NCBI GenBank assembly: GCA_017882465.1 | Contig: JADGPN010000002.1 | Location: forward strand, 1-45,425 | Length of the DNA stretch: 45,425 nucleotides | DNA from: Solirubrobacteraceae bacterium | GTDB taxonomy: Bacteria > Actinomycetota > Thermoleophilia > Solirubrobacterales > Solirubrobacteraceae | Reading direction: 5' to 3' | Part shown: piece after piece, positions 15,651 to 23,243 of the stretch | How the letters are laid out: every line of letters starts with the position of its first letter | Position numbering within the stretch: position 1 is the stretch's first letter | Program-made: the position numbers and the translations under genes | Notes under the pieces: generated by a model | What the model saw: the letters and a program-made list of their open reading frames with translations, nothing else | Databases searched by the model: none | What the model was told of the DNA's origin: nothing

Positions 15651-16511
15651 TCACTGCAGGAAGTGGCCGGCGCCGGGGATCGTGAACGGGCCGACGCGCT
15701 CGGGGAAGACGGCCTCCATCCGGGAGGGGTAATCGCGTGGGATGACGTGGTCCTCGGGGCCGTAGAGGATCAGCGTGGGCGTGGGGTTGCGCTCGATCAG
15801 GCGCGGCGGCTCAGCGGCGGTCCTGGGGCCGCCGTAGTACTCGTAGTTGGCGATCGAGGCGCGGAACGAGTCGGCATCGGCGAACGGTTCGGTCATGAAG
15901 TAGACCGACTCGGGGTCGAAGGTCCCGGGAGCGGCCCAGTAGCGCGGGCCGTACATCTGGGCGACGTAGCCTCGGCGCTTGGCCGCTGTGTCGAGCTCGG
16001 CGGCGAGACCGTCGGCCTCGCGGGACTGGCGCTTGAAATAGTCGCCCGCCATGCGCACCTCGGGTGAGAGCGGCGACGGGGAGCCGGGCAGCATCGGAGC
16101 AATGGTGTTGAACAGGACCAGGCGCTCGATGAAGCCCTCGAAGCGCAGCGACAGATCCTGCGCGACCACGCCACCGAGGTCGCCGGCGCAGACCGCACAG
16201 CCGTCGTGTCCGAGCACCTCGCGCGCGAGAGCCTCGACGTCGCGGGCGTGCGTGACCGCGTCGTACTCTCCGCCGGGGGCAAGCGCCGAGTCGCCGAAGC
16301 CGCGGAGGTCCGGGGCCAGGACGTCGAACCCGGCCGCAGCCAGCGGAACGATGTTGCGCCACCAGATCCGCTTCGTCTCGGGCCAGCCGTGGAGCAGCAG
16401 CAGCGGATAGCCCCCGGCACCCTCGCGGAAGTACGCGAGCTCGACGCCGCGAGCCTCCGCGCGGTGCACGCGGAGGCTCGCGGGCCCGGGCCCGGCGCAG
16501 ATGTCGCTCAC
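15651..16511 (-). CDS. Alpha/beta hydrolase, epoxide-hydrolase type, truncated
   Basis: 286 residues as it stands. HGWPE (residues 41-45) is the oxyanion-hole motif of epoxide hydrolases and haloalkane dehalogenases. Asp111 in CAGDLGGVVAQ is the nucleophile position, the acid is probably in LILYGPEDHVIP, and the catalytic His283 is in IPGAGHFLQ. Translation then ends at TGA where relatives have Trp, and the expected final helix is encoded just beyond (15564-15650). The catalytic residues are complete, but the last about 28 residues are missing, so the product may be unstable. GTG at 16511 begins six bases after the aldehyde dehydrogenase stop, so it is third in the tetR-aldehyde dehydrogenase operon. 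Confidence 0.82.
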   Translation of the reverse strand: MSDICAGPGPASLRVHRAEARGVELAYFREGAGGYPLLLLHGWPETKRIWWRNIVPLAAAGFDVLAPDLRGFGDSALAPGGEYDAVTHARDVEALAREVLGHDGCAVCAGDLGGVVAQDLSLRFEGFIERLVLFNTIAPMLPGSPSPLSPEVRMAGDYFKRQSREADGLAAELDTAAKRRGYVAQMYGPRYWAAPGTFDPESVYFMTEPFADADSFRASIANYEYYGGPRTAAEPPRLIERNPTPTLILYGPEDHVIPRDYPSRMEAVFPERVGPFTIPGAGHFLQ

Positions 16512-16517
16512 GTCACC

Positions 16518-18059
16518 TCAGGACCGGTCGCCGCGGCCGTAGAGCAGCTTGACGAACTTGACCAGCAGCTCGCTGCGGAACGCGGCGTAGGGGAACTGAT
16601 ACAGCTCCTTGTTGAGGGCGAAGCGCGTGAGCAGAATCGTCTGGCGCTTGGCGTACTTACGGATCCCGTCGGCACCGTGGCGGACGCCGACGCCGGAGGT
16701 CTTCCAGCCGCCCATGGGTACCTCGAGCGCGCTGTAGTTGGCGACCGTGTCGTTGACCGTGACCGTGCCGGCGTGAAGCCGCCGAGCCACCGCCTCACCC
16801 TTCTCGAGGTCCCGGGTGTAGACCGACGCCTGGAGGCCGTAGGGGCTGTCGTTGGCGAGCGTGATCGCCTCCTCGACGTCGGCGACCTTCATGACCGGGA
16901 GCGTGGGGCCGAAGGTCTCCTCGGTCATGCACTCCATGGAGTGGTCGACGCCGGTGAGCACGGTGGGCTGGAAGAAGGCGCCGTCGGCCTCCAGGCGCTT
17001 TCCGCCGGTCGTGACCCGGGCGCCCTTCTTGACCGCGTCCTCCACGTGAGCCTCAACGATGTCGGCCTGGGGAGGGTTGATGAACGAGCCGACCTCGACG
17101 CTGCCGAACCCTCCGGGAACGCCCTGCCGCAGGCTGCGCACGCGGTCGGTGACGAGCGAGACGAACTGGTCGTAGACCGGCTCCTCGACGTACACGCGCT
17201 CGACCGAGATGCAGGTCTGACCCGCGTTCTGCATCGACCAGTACACGGCCGAGTTGGCCGCGCGCTCGAGGTTGGCGTCGGCGAGCACGATCAGCGGGTC
17301 CTTGCCGCCGAGCTCGAGTGAGACGGGCGTGAGTGTCTTGGCGGCGCGCTCCATCACCGTCTTGCCGGTCTCCGTCGAGCCGGTGAACATGACGAAGTCG
17401 ACCTCGTCGATCAGCGTCAGCCCGATCGGTCCACGGCCGACGAGGACCTGGAACACCCCGTCCGGGATGCCGCATTCGCGCAGTCCCTCCTCCATCAGCA
17501 GGGAGCTGAGCGGGGTCACGCTCGATGGCTTGACGATCACCGAGTTGCCGGCCGCGAGCGCCGGGATCGCGTCGCCGACGCTGTTGGACAGCGGGTAGTT
17601 CCACGGCCCGATGATCCCGGCGACCCCCACGGGCTCGTAGCGGACCATCAGCTTGCGGCCGATCAGGAACGGAGAACTCGACCGGAGCTTCTCCTCGGCG
17701 AGGTATTTCGGCGCCTTCTTGGCCCAGAACCCGAACGCCGCGCACATGTAGCCGAGCTCGGCGACCGCCACGTCCTCCCGCGTCTTGCCCGTCTCGGAGA
17801 CCACCGTGTCGAGTACTCGGTCGCTGTTATCGAGCAGCCACTTCTGCGCGCGCCGCAGGATCTTCCCGCGACCCTCGAACCCGAGCTCGTGCCAGGCGAC
17901 CTGCGCGCGGCGGGCGCGGGCAACCATCTCCACGACCTGCTCGGGACTGCAGGCCGGAAGCGTGGTTACCAGCTTGCCGGTGGCCGGGTTGAAGACCTCG
18001 ATCTCCTCGGCCGAGCCGGCCGAGCCGCCGTTCTGTTTCTCTGTGATCGTCGTTGCCAT
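16518..18059 (-). CDS. NAD(P)-dependent aldehyde dehydrogenase
   Basis: A 513-residue ALDH-superfamily enzyme oxidising an aldehyde to an acid. It has the cofactor-binding GIIGPWNYPLSN and VIVKPSSVTPLSS, the FTGSTETGK loop, the catalytic Glu in LELGGKDPLIV and the nucleophile Cys in NAGQTCISVERVY. The tail is hydrophobic/basic (FRSELLVKFVKLLYGRG), as in ALDHs that act on long-chain or membrane-derived aldehydes. ATG at 18059 shares one base with the tetR stop (TGATG); a GTG one codon earlier is the alternative. It is co-transcribed with tetR and the hydrolase, so probably induced by the TetR ligand. Confidence 0.94.
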   Translation of the reverse strand: MATTITEKQNGGSAGSAEEIEVFNPATGKLVTTLPACSPEQVVEMVARARRAQVAWHELGFEGRGKILRRAQKWLLDNSDRVLDTVVSETGKTREDVAVAELGYMCAAFGFWAKKAPKYLAEEKLRSSSPFLIGRKLMVRYEPVGVAGIIGPWNYPLSNSVGDAIPALAAGNSVIVKPSSVTPLSSLLMEEGLRECGIPDGVFQVLVGRGPIGLTLIDEVDFVMFTGSTETGKTVMERAAKTLTPVSLELGGKDPLIVLADANLERAANSAVYWSMQNAGQTCISVERVYVEEPVYDQFVSLVTDRVRSLRQGVPGGFGSVEVGSFINPPQADIVEAHVEDAVKKGARVTTGGKRLEADGAFFQPTVLTGVDHSMECMTEETFGPTLPVMKVADVEEAITLANDSPYGLQASVYTRDLEKGEAVARRLHAGTVTVNDTVANYSALEVPMGGWKTSGVGVRHGADGIRKYAKRQTILLTRFALNKELYQFPYAAFRSELLVKFVKLLYGRGDRS

Positions 18060-18748
18060 CACTGGACCGCCTTTCTCACGTGGTTGATCTTTCGATTGCC
18101 ATTCGATGCGCGACCGGGTTGGGGAGCAAGCCGCTCCACCGCGGGCAGCGCGTCACGGACGATGCTGAAGAAGCCCTGGACGACGAGCGCGTGCGCCTGC
18201 TCGCGGGTGAGCCGGCGGCGCTCGAGCCACTCGAGGCTGGCGGCCTCGGCGAACCCGGAGTAGGCGCGGAGCACCGCGCGCAGCTCCGGCGGCGCGGTGG
18301 CGGGGTCGCCGGGGCGGATGGCCACGATCAGGCTGTCGATCGCGTGCTCGCGCGCCTGCTCGAGGATCGCCTCGACCTCGGGATCGCGACCGAGGCCCTG
18401 AGCGCCGTTGGCCGCGAGCCAGGTGCCACGGTTGCGCCTCAGCGTCTCGAGCCAGCGGCCGACGCTGTCCTCGATCTGCTCCTCGACCGTGCGGCCGTCG
18501 TCGGCCTCCGGGACCGGATGCGAGGGAACCCTCACGAGCGCGCGCACGACCTCAAGATAGAGCTCGCGCTTGGTGCGGAAGTAGTGATGCAACAGCCCAC
18601 GGGCGACCCCGGCCTCCCGCGCGATCTCCGAGGTCGAGACTGCGGCGTAGTGGCGCTCGGAAAAGAGGCGCCGGGCACACGCGAGGATCTGGCGGCGCCG
18701 CTCGTCGTGGTCGAGGCGCTGCCACCGGGGGGCCGGGGTGGTGGCCAT
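18059..18748 (-). CDS. TetR-family transcriptional repressor
   Basis: A 229-residue regulator. The N-terminal helix-turn-helix (about residues 18-65) reads RRRQILACARRLFSERHY, then STSEIAREAGVARGLLHHYF and RTKRELYLEVV, a textbook TetR pattern. The C-terminal ligand domain is divergent and ends in a basic tail. The ATG at 18748 lies seven bases after a -10 TACGTT, so the transcript is probably leaderless. Palindromes at 18748-18757 and 18768-18782 cover the start and promoter, which indicates autorepression. Matching sites at 14326 and 19864 suggest it also controls the acyl-CoA dehydrogenase and the SDR/DUF6457 pair. The ligand is probably an acyl-CoA or other lipid intermediate, by context only. 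Confidence 0.93.
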   Translation of the reverse strand: MATTPAPRWQRLDHDERRRQILACARRLFSERHYAAVSTSEIAREAGVARGLLHHYFRTKRELYLEVVRALVRVPSHPVPEADDGRTVEEQIEDSVGRWLETLRRNRGTWLAANGAQGLGRDPEVEAILEQAREHAIDSLIVAIRPGDPATAPPELRAVLRAYSGFAEAASLEWLERRRLTREQAHALVVQGFFSIVRDALPAVERLAPQPGRASNGNRKINHVRKAVQ

Positions 18749-18785
18749 TGGCGCCAACGTACCACAGTTGGCGTAGCGCCAATAA
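18748..18785 (-). promoter_or_regulatory. tetR promoter with two operators
   Basis: On the minus strand, -35 TTATTG (18785-18780) and -10 TACGTT (18761-18756) are 18 bases apart, and the ATG starts seven bases after the -10. TTGGCGCCAA (18748-18757) is a perfect palindrome over the start codon and -10. TTGGCG-TAG-CGCCAA (18768-18782) is a perfect 6-3-6 palindrome in the spacer and -35. Repressor binding at either would block polymerase. Confidence 0.7.
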
Positions 18786-18896
18786 CGCGCGCGGGGACGT
18801 TCGAGGTCACGCTGCGGCTGTACGGACCGCTGCCCTCGGCGCTGAACCGAACCTACGCCTACCCGGCCATCTCCCGGACCGCTGAGCCTCCGGACC

Positions 18897-18930
18897 GGCT
18901 GAGCCCGGCGCGCGCCCGGATCGCTCAGCC
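18897..18930 (-). terminator. Hairpin after SDR gene
   Basis: GGCTGAGC (18897-18904) pairs perfectly with GCTCAGCC (18923-18930), and the loop itself contains the palindrome GGCGCGCGCC. It lies 25 bases beyond the SDR stop and upstream of the tetR promoter, so it plausibly separates the two transcripts. Confidence 0.45.
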
Positions 18931-18954
18931 CGCCCGGCCGGCCGGCCGGCCCGC

Positions 18955-19782
18955 TCAGCTGGTCATCCCGCCGAACGAGCCGCCGGTGATGTTCAGGACC
19001 TGTCCGGTCACGTAGTTCGACCACGGGGAGCAGAGGAAGAAGATGCCGCCGGCAGCTTCTTCGGGCGTGCCCGAGCGCCCGAGCGGGATCATCATCCGAG
19101 CCAGGCTGCGGAGCTGCTCGGGGATGCCCAGCTGCACGACCTCGCCGCTGATCTCGCTGACGTTCGACTCATCCTTGGCGGCCGTCAGCCGCGTCTCGAT
19201 GAACCCGAACGCCACCGCGTTGACGTTGATCTTGAACTGCCCCCACTCCTTGGCCAGCGTCTTGGTCAGGCCGATCACGGCCGCCTTGGCGGCCGAGTAG
19301 TTGGCCTGGCCGGCGTTGCCCTTCGCGCCTGAGACCGACGAGACGTTGACGATCTTGCGGAACACCTCCACGCCCTCGTCGCGCTCGCGCTTGGCCGGCT
19401 CGCGCATGTACGGAGCGACGGCCCGGCAGAGGCGAAAGGGCACGACGGCGTGGATGTCAAGCATCCGCTGGTACCACTCGTCGCTCATCTTGTGCAGCGG
19501 CGCGTCGAGCGTGTAGCCGGCGTTGTTGACCAGAATGTCGACCTTGCCCCACTCACCGATCACCGTCTCGACGAGTCGGTCACAGACTCCTTCCCTGGTC
19601 AGATCGCCGGCGAACACCAGCGTCTCGCCCGCGATCTCACCCGCGGTCTGCTCGGCGACCTCGCCGTCGAGGTCGTTGATCAGCACCCGCGCACCGTGCT
19701 CGGAGAGCAGCTCGGCCGTGGCTCGGCCGATTCCCCGGGCCGAGCCGGTGACGATCGCGACCTTGCCGTCGAGAACCTTCAT
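18955..19782 (-). CDS. SDR oxidoreductase (FabG-like)
   Basis: A 275-residue classical short-chain dehydrogenase. It has the cofactor loop TGSARGIGRA (about residues 11-20), NNAG in DILVNNAGYTLDAP, the catalytic Ser in VNVSSVSG, and Tyr/Lys in YSAAKAA. The length and the insert around MREPAKRERDEGVEVF are typical of lipid or steroid 3-hydroxyacyl dehydrogenases of actinobacteria. The start is ATG 19782, preceded by GGAGGAA seven bases away; an ATG five codons upstream overlaps that ribosome site and is less likely. The TetR-type palindrome at 19864-19878 lies 82 bases upstream. Likely role: NAD(P)-dependent 3-hydroxy/3-keto step of beta-oxidation. Confidence 0.93.
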   Translation of the reverse strand: MKVLDGKVAIVTGSARGIGRATAELLSEHGARVLINDLDGEVAEQTAGEIAGETLVFAGDLTREGVCDRLVETVIGEWGKVDILVNNAGYTLDAPLHKMSDEWYQRMLDIHAVVPFRLCRAVAPYMREPAKRERDEGVEVFRKIVNVSSVSGAKGNAGQANYSAAKAAVIGLTKTLAKEWGQFKINVNAVAFGFIETRLTAAKDESNVSEISGEVVQLGIPEQLRSLARMMIPLGRSGTPEEAAGGIFFLCSPWSNYVTGQVLNITGGSFGGMTS

Positions 19783-19863
19783 GCGGGTTTCCTCCATGGT
19801 CGTGGGTGCGGCGGTTGCGGCCGGGTTCGGCAGCGGGCGCCGGGGAAGCGTGCGGTGACTGAG

Positions 19864-19878
19864 TTGGCATTCTGTCAA
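19864..19878. promoter_or_regulatory. TetR-type operator between divergent genes
   Basis: TTGGCA-TTC-TGTCAA matches the 6-3-6 operators at 14326 and 18768 with one mismatch. On the minus strand the mismatch creates TTGACA, a consensus -35 for the SDR gene. It lies between the SDR gene (start 19782, minus) and the DUF6457 operon (start 19945, plus; candidate -10 TAGAGT near 19900), so it could control both. Confidence 0.6.
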
Positions 19879-19944
19879 CAAGCCGGATCTCGGTCGCGCT
19901 AGAGTCCCCCCGCGCGGCCGATAAATCCGGCCCGTCCCGCGCCC

Positions 19945-20154
19945 ATGAACGCCACCGACTGGATCTCGGCCTATGCCGCCAAGCTTGGCACCGAGCCGCC
20001 GACCGCGGACCAGTTCGACGCCGTGCTCGGGCTGGCCGGCGTCGCCGCCCACGCCTCCGAGCGGGTCGCCGCGCCTGTGGCCTGCTGGCTGGCGGCGAAG
20101 GCGGGCGTGACGCTGGAAGAGGCGATGGCGCTCGCCCGTGAGGTGCCGGACTGA
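19945..20154 (+). CDS. DUF6457 small protein
   Basis: A 69-residue soluble, mostly helical protein with the pattern DWISAYAAKLG, LGLAGVAAHASERVAAPVACWLAAKAG, LEEAMALAREV. This matches the small DUF6457-type proteins that in actinobacteria often accompany molybdenum-cofactor or oxidoreductase genes. The function is unknown. Its stop TGA shares a base with the ATG of the next gene (TGATG at 20152-20156), so the two are coupled. Confidence 0.8.
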   Translation: MNATDWISAYAAKLGTEPPTADQFDAVLGLAGVAAHASERVAAPVACWLAAKAGVTLEEAMALAREVPD

Positions 20155-21323
20155 TGACCGAGCGGGCATACGACATCGTCCTGTTCGGCGCCACCGGCTT
20201 TACCGGCGGCCTGACCGCGGAGTATCTGGCCGGCCATGCGCCGGAGCAGACGCGCTGGGCGCTGGCCGGCCGTAACCAGGCCAAGCTCGAACAGGTCCGG
20301 CGCGGGCTGGCCGAGATCAACCCCGGCTGCGCCGAGATGGAGCTGCTGCAGGCGGACATCGGTGACGGCGCCTCGATCCGGGCGATCGCCGACTGCACCC
20401 GGGTCGTGATCACCACGGTGGGTCCATACATCCACTATGGCGAGCCACTGGTGGCCGCCTGCGCCGCGGCCGGAACCGACTACGTCGATCTGACCGGCGA
20501 GCTCGAGTTCGTCGACCTGATGTGGCTGCGCCACCACGAGCAGGCGCAAGCCAGCGGCGCCCGGATCGTTCACTCCTGCGGCTTCGACTCGATTCCCTAC
20601 GACCTCGGCGTCCTTCACACCGTGGGGCAGCTGCCGGACGGGGTGCCGATCCGGATCGACGGGTTCGTGCGGGCCGGGGGAACGTTCTCGGGCGGCACCT
20701 ACCACTCGGCCATCAATGCCTTTGCCCGCCTGCGCCAGGCCGCGCGGTGCGCGTCCGAGCGGCGCAGGCTCGAGTCCAAGCCCGTCGGCCGCCGCGTGAA
20801 GGGCGTGACCGGGTCTCCGGGACGCAATCCCGACGCCGGCGGGTGGGTCGTCCCGTTCCCCTCGATCGACCCGCAGACCGTGCTCCGCTCGGCCCGGGCA
20901 CTGGAGTGCTACGGGCCCGACTTCACCTACGGCCACTACCTGGTGGTCAAGCGCGCGCCGCAGCTGGCCGGGCTGCTCGGCGGCGCGGCTGCGGCGATCG
21001 CGCTGGCGCAGCTGCCGCCCACGCGCGATCTGCTGCTGAAGCTGAAGAGCCCGGGCGAGGGCCCGACTCCCGAGCAGCGGCGCAAGGCATGGTTCAACGT
21101 CCGCTTCGTCGCCGATGCGGGCGGCCGGCACCTGGTCACCGAGGTGAGCGGCGGAGACCCTGGATACGGCGAGACGGCCAAGATGCTCTCGGAGTCGGCG
21201 CTGTGCCTGGCCCACGACGAGCTGCCCGACCGCGCGGGTCAGATCACGCCCGCGGTGGCCATGGGCCAGCCCCTGTTCGACCGCCTGCAGCGAGCCGGGA
21301 TCGACTTTCGCGTCACCGGATAA
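20154..21323 (+). CDS. Saccharopine dehydrogenase-like / trans-acting enoyl reductase
   Basis: A 389-residue NAD(P)-binding protein. The N-terminus DIVLFGATGFTGGLTAEYL is a Rossmann loop, followed by WALAGRNQAKLEQVR. Further motifs are VVITTVGPYIHYGEPLVAAC, GTDYVDLTGE and GARIVHSCGFDSIPYDLGV, all characteristic of the saccharopine-dehydrogenase-like family. That family includes the mycobacterial trans-acting enoyl reductases for complex lipids and eukaryotic SCCPDH. A hydrophobic segment near residues 265-285 may dock to the membrane. Probable role: reduction of a lipid intermediate. It is coupled to DUF6457 upstream and lies 12 bases before the mini-catalase gene. Confidence 0.88.
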   Translation: MTERAYDIVLFGATGFTGGLTAEYLAGHAPEQTRWALAGRNQAKLEQVRRGLAEINPGCAEMELLQADIGDGASIRAIADCTRVVITTVGPYIHYGEPLVAACAAAGTDYVDLTGELEFVDLMWLRHHEQAQASGARIVHSCGFDSIPYDLGVLHTVGQLPDGVPIRIDGFVRAGGTFSGGTYHSAINAFARLRQAARCASERRRLESKPVGRRVKGVTGSPGRNPDAGGWVVPFPSIDPQTVLRSARALECYGPDFTYGHYLVVKRAPQLAGLLGGAAAAIALAQLPPTRDLLLKLKSPGEGPTPEQRRKAWFNVRFVADAGGRHLVTEVSGGDPGYGETAKMLSESALCLAHDELPDRAGQITPAVAMGQPLFDRLQRAGIDFRVTG

Positions 21324-21335
21324 GGGTTCGCGTCC

Positions 21336-22250
21336 GTGACGATCACGCCCGGCCAGGCGGTCGACGCCGCAAACGAGGTCTTCGGCCGGCACCCGGGCTA
21401 CCGGGCGCTGCATGCCAAGGGCACCCTGTGCAGGGGCACCTTCACCGCCGCGCCGGCGGGCGCGGCGATGACCCGGGCCGCGCACCTGCGCGGGGAGCCG
21501 GTCCCGGCCACGATCCGGTTCTCCAACGGCGGCGGAGACCCGCAGGCGCCCGACTACGCTCCCGACGTCCGCGGGCTGGCCGTCAAGCTCTATCTGCCCG
21601 ACGGATCGCGCACCGACATCGTCGCGCAGACCGCCCCCCGGTTCCCGAGCCGGAGGCCGGAGGGGTTCGTCGAGCTGATGCACGCCAGTCACCCGGGCCT
21701 CGCCATGCCGTTCAAGTTCGCCCGCTTCCTGGCTCGCAATCCGGCTGCGATCCGCGGTCTCCCGGCCAACGCGGCGGCGCTCCGGCCGCCGGTCAGCTAC
21801 GCCGCGGTTCCCTACTACGCGATCCACGCCTTCCGCTGGATCGACGGCGACGGGGGTGCGCACTACGTGCGCTACACATGGGTGCCTCAGGCCCCGGCTC
21901 GCTCGCTGTCCCCGCTCGCGGCCAAGCGGCTCGGCCGCGACTACCTTCAACACGAGCTCCGCGAGCGGCTCGCCCGCGGTCCGGCGCAGTTCACGCTGGA
22001 GCTGCAGATCGCGGCCGACGGCGATCCGGTCGACGATCCGACGGCGCAATGGCCGGATCAACGCCCGCGGGTGATCGCCGGTACCCTCGAGGTCAGCGGC
22101 TTGGAGACCGAGCGCGAGACCGGCGGGGATGTGCTGATCTTCGATCCCACTCGCGTGACGGATGGAATCGAGCTCTCGGCGGACCCGATCCTCCAGTTCC
22201 GCTCCGGCGCGTACTCCGCTTCCCTCGAGCGCCGGGTGCCGAGCCGGTAG
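21336..22250 (+). CDS. Catalase-related heme peroxidase (mini-catalase)
   Basis: A 304-residue protein with the catalase core but not full catalase length (about 480-700). HAKG with distal His25, the Asn in RFSNGGGDPQAPDY, the RGLAVKLYLPDG strand and the C-terminal RSGAYSAS with the probable heme-ligand Tyr are visible. Mini-catalases of the SrpA type are usually peroxidases rather than efficient catalases, and some relatives act on lipid hydroperoxides. GTG at 21336 is the start. The gene sits among lipid oxidoreductases, which suggests hydroperoxide removal or oxidation of a lipid. No signal peptide. Confidence 0.88.
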   Translation: MTITPGQAVDAANEVFGRHPGYRALHAKGTLCRGTFTAAPAGAAMTRAAHLRGEPVPATIRFSNGGGDPQAPDYAPDVRGLAVKLYLPDGSRTDIVAQTAPRFPSRRPEGFVELMHASHPGLAMPFKFARFLARNPAAIRGLPANAAALRPPVSYAAVPYYAIHAFRWIDGDGGAHYVRYTWVPQAPARSLSPLAAKRLGRDYLQHELRERLARGPAQFTLELQIAADGDPVDDPTAQWPDQRPRVIAGTLEVSGLETERETGGDVLIFDPTRVTDGIELSADPILQFRSGAYSASLERRVPSR

Positions 22251-22304
22251 CACGATCCCCGTCGCTCGCGCAGCAACCGTCCGACTCCGAACAGGAGGGC
22301 CGTA

Positions 22305-23243
22305 ATGCCCAGGAAGTGGAACGCCGGCGACATCCCAGATCAGACTGGGCGGGTGGCGATCGTGACCGGCGCCAACAGCGGCCTCGGGCTGGTCACCGCC
22401 CGCGAGCTCGCCCGCGCCGGAGCCAAGGTGGTGATCGCCTGCCGGGACACCACCAAGGGCGATCGCGCGGAGGCCGAGATCCAGGCGCAGGTCCCGGGGG
22501 CCGATCTCGACGTGCGGGCCCTCGACCTTGCCGATCTCGCCTCGGTGCGGGGCTTCGTGGCCCGGCTGACCGGCGAGCACGATTCGATCGATCTGTTGAT
22601 CAACAACGCCGGCGTGATGGCGCCGCCGCGGCGCCTGACGGTCGACGGCTTCGAGTCGCAGTTCGGAACCAACCATCTCGGCCACTTCGCGCTCACCGGG
22701 TTGCTGCTGCCGACGCTGATGAGCGCCCCGAAGCCGCGCGTGGTCACGCTGTCCAGCAGCGCCCACCGGATCGGGAAGATGAACTTCGATGACCTCCAGG
22801 GCGAACGTCACTACAACAACTGGCGCGCCTACGGTCAGTCGAAGCTCTCGAATCTGCTCTTCTGCTTCGAGCTCGCCCGCCGCGCCACCGCCGCGGGCAC
22901 CGGACTCCTCAGCGTCGCCGCCCACCCGGGCTACGCCGCCACCAACCTCCAGTTCGCCGGGCCGAGCGCCTTCTACGAGAAGGCGATCATGGCCGTCACC
23001 AACCGTGTCCTGGCCCAGAGCGCCGACATGGGCGCGCTACCAACCCTGTACGGGGCGACCGTCGCCGATCTGCCCAGCGGCACCTTCGTGGGGCCGGAGG
23101 GCTTCCTGGAGCAGCGTGGCCACCCACACATCGTGACCGCGATCTCACGTGCGTACAACGAGAGCGATTGGCGGCGGCTGTGGGAGATCTCGGAGGAGAT
23201 GACCGGCGTCACCTACCAGTTCGGCGCGGCTGCGGTCGTGTGA
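22305..23243 (+). CDS. SDR oxidoreductase (retinol-dehydrogenase-like)
   Basis: A 312-residue SDR. It has cofactor loop TGANSGLGLVTARELA, CRDTTKGDRA, DLADLASVRGF, LLINNAGVMAPP, FGTNHLGHFALTG, the catalytic Ser in TLSSSAHRIG, and Tyr/Lys in YGQSKLSNLLF. This set is typical of the WW-oxidoreductase/retinol-dehydrogenase-like SDRs abundant in actinobacteria. The start is supported by a strong ribosome site, AGGAGG, about six bases before the ATG. The end overlaps the GTG of the PLP decarboxylase. Substrate unknown. Confidence 0.92.
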   Translation: MPRKWNAGDIPDQTGRVAIVTGANSGLGLVTARELARAGAKVVIACRDTTKGDRAEAEIQAQVPGADLDVRALDLADLASVRGFVARLTGEHDSIDLLINNAGVMAPPRRLTVDGFESQFGTNHLGHFALTGLLLPTLMSAPKPRVVTLSSSAHRIGKMNFDDLQGERHYNNWRAYGQSKLSNLLFCFELARRATAAGTGLLSVAAHPGYAATNLQFAGPSAFYEKAIMAVTNRVLAQSADMGALPTLYGATVADLPSGTFVGPEGFLEQRGHPHIVTAISRAYNESDWRRLWEISEEMTGVTYQFGAAAVV

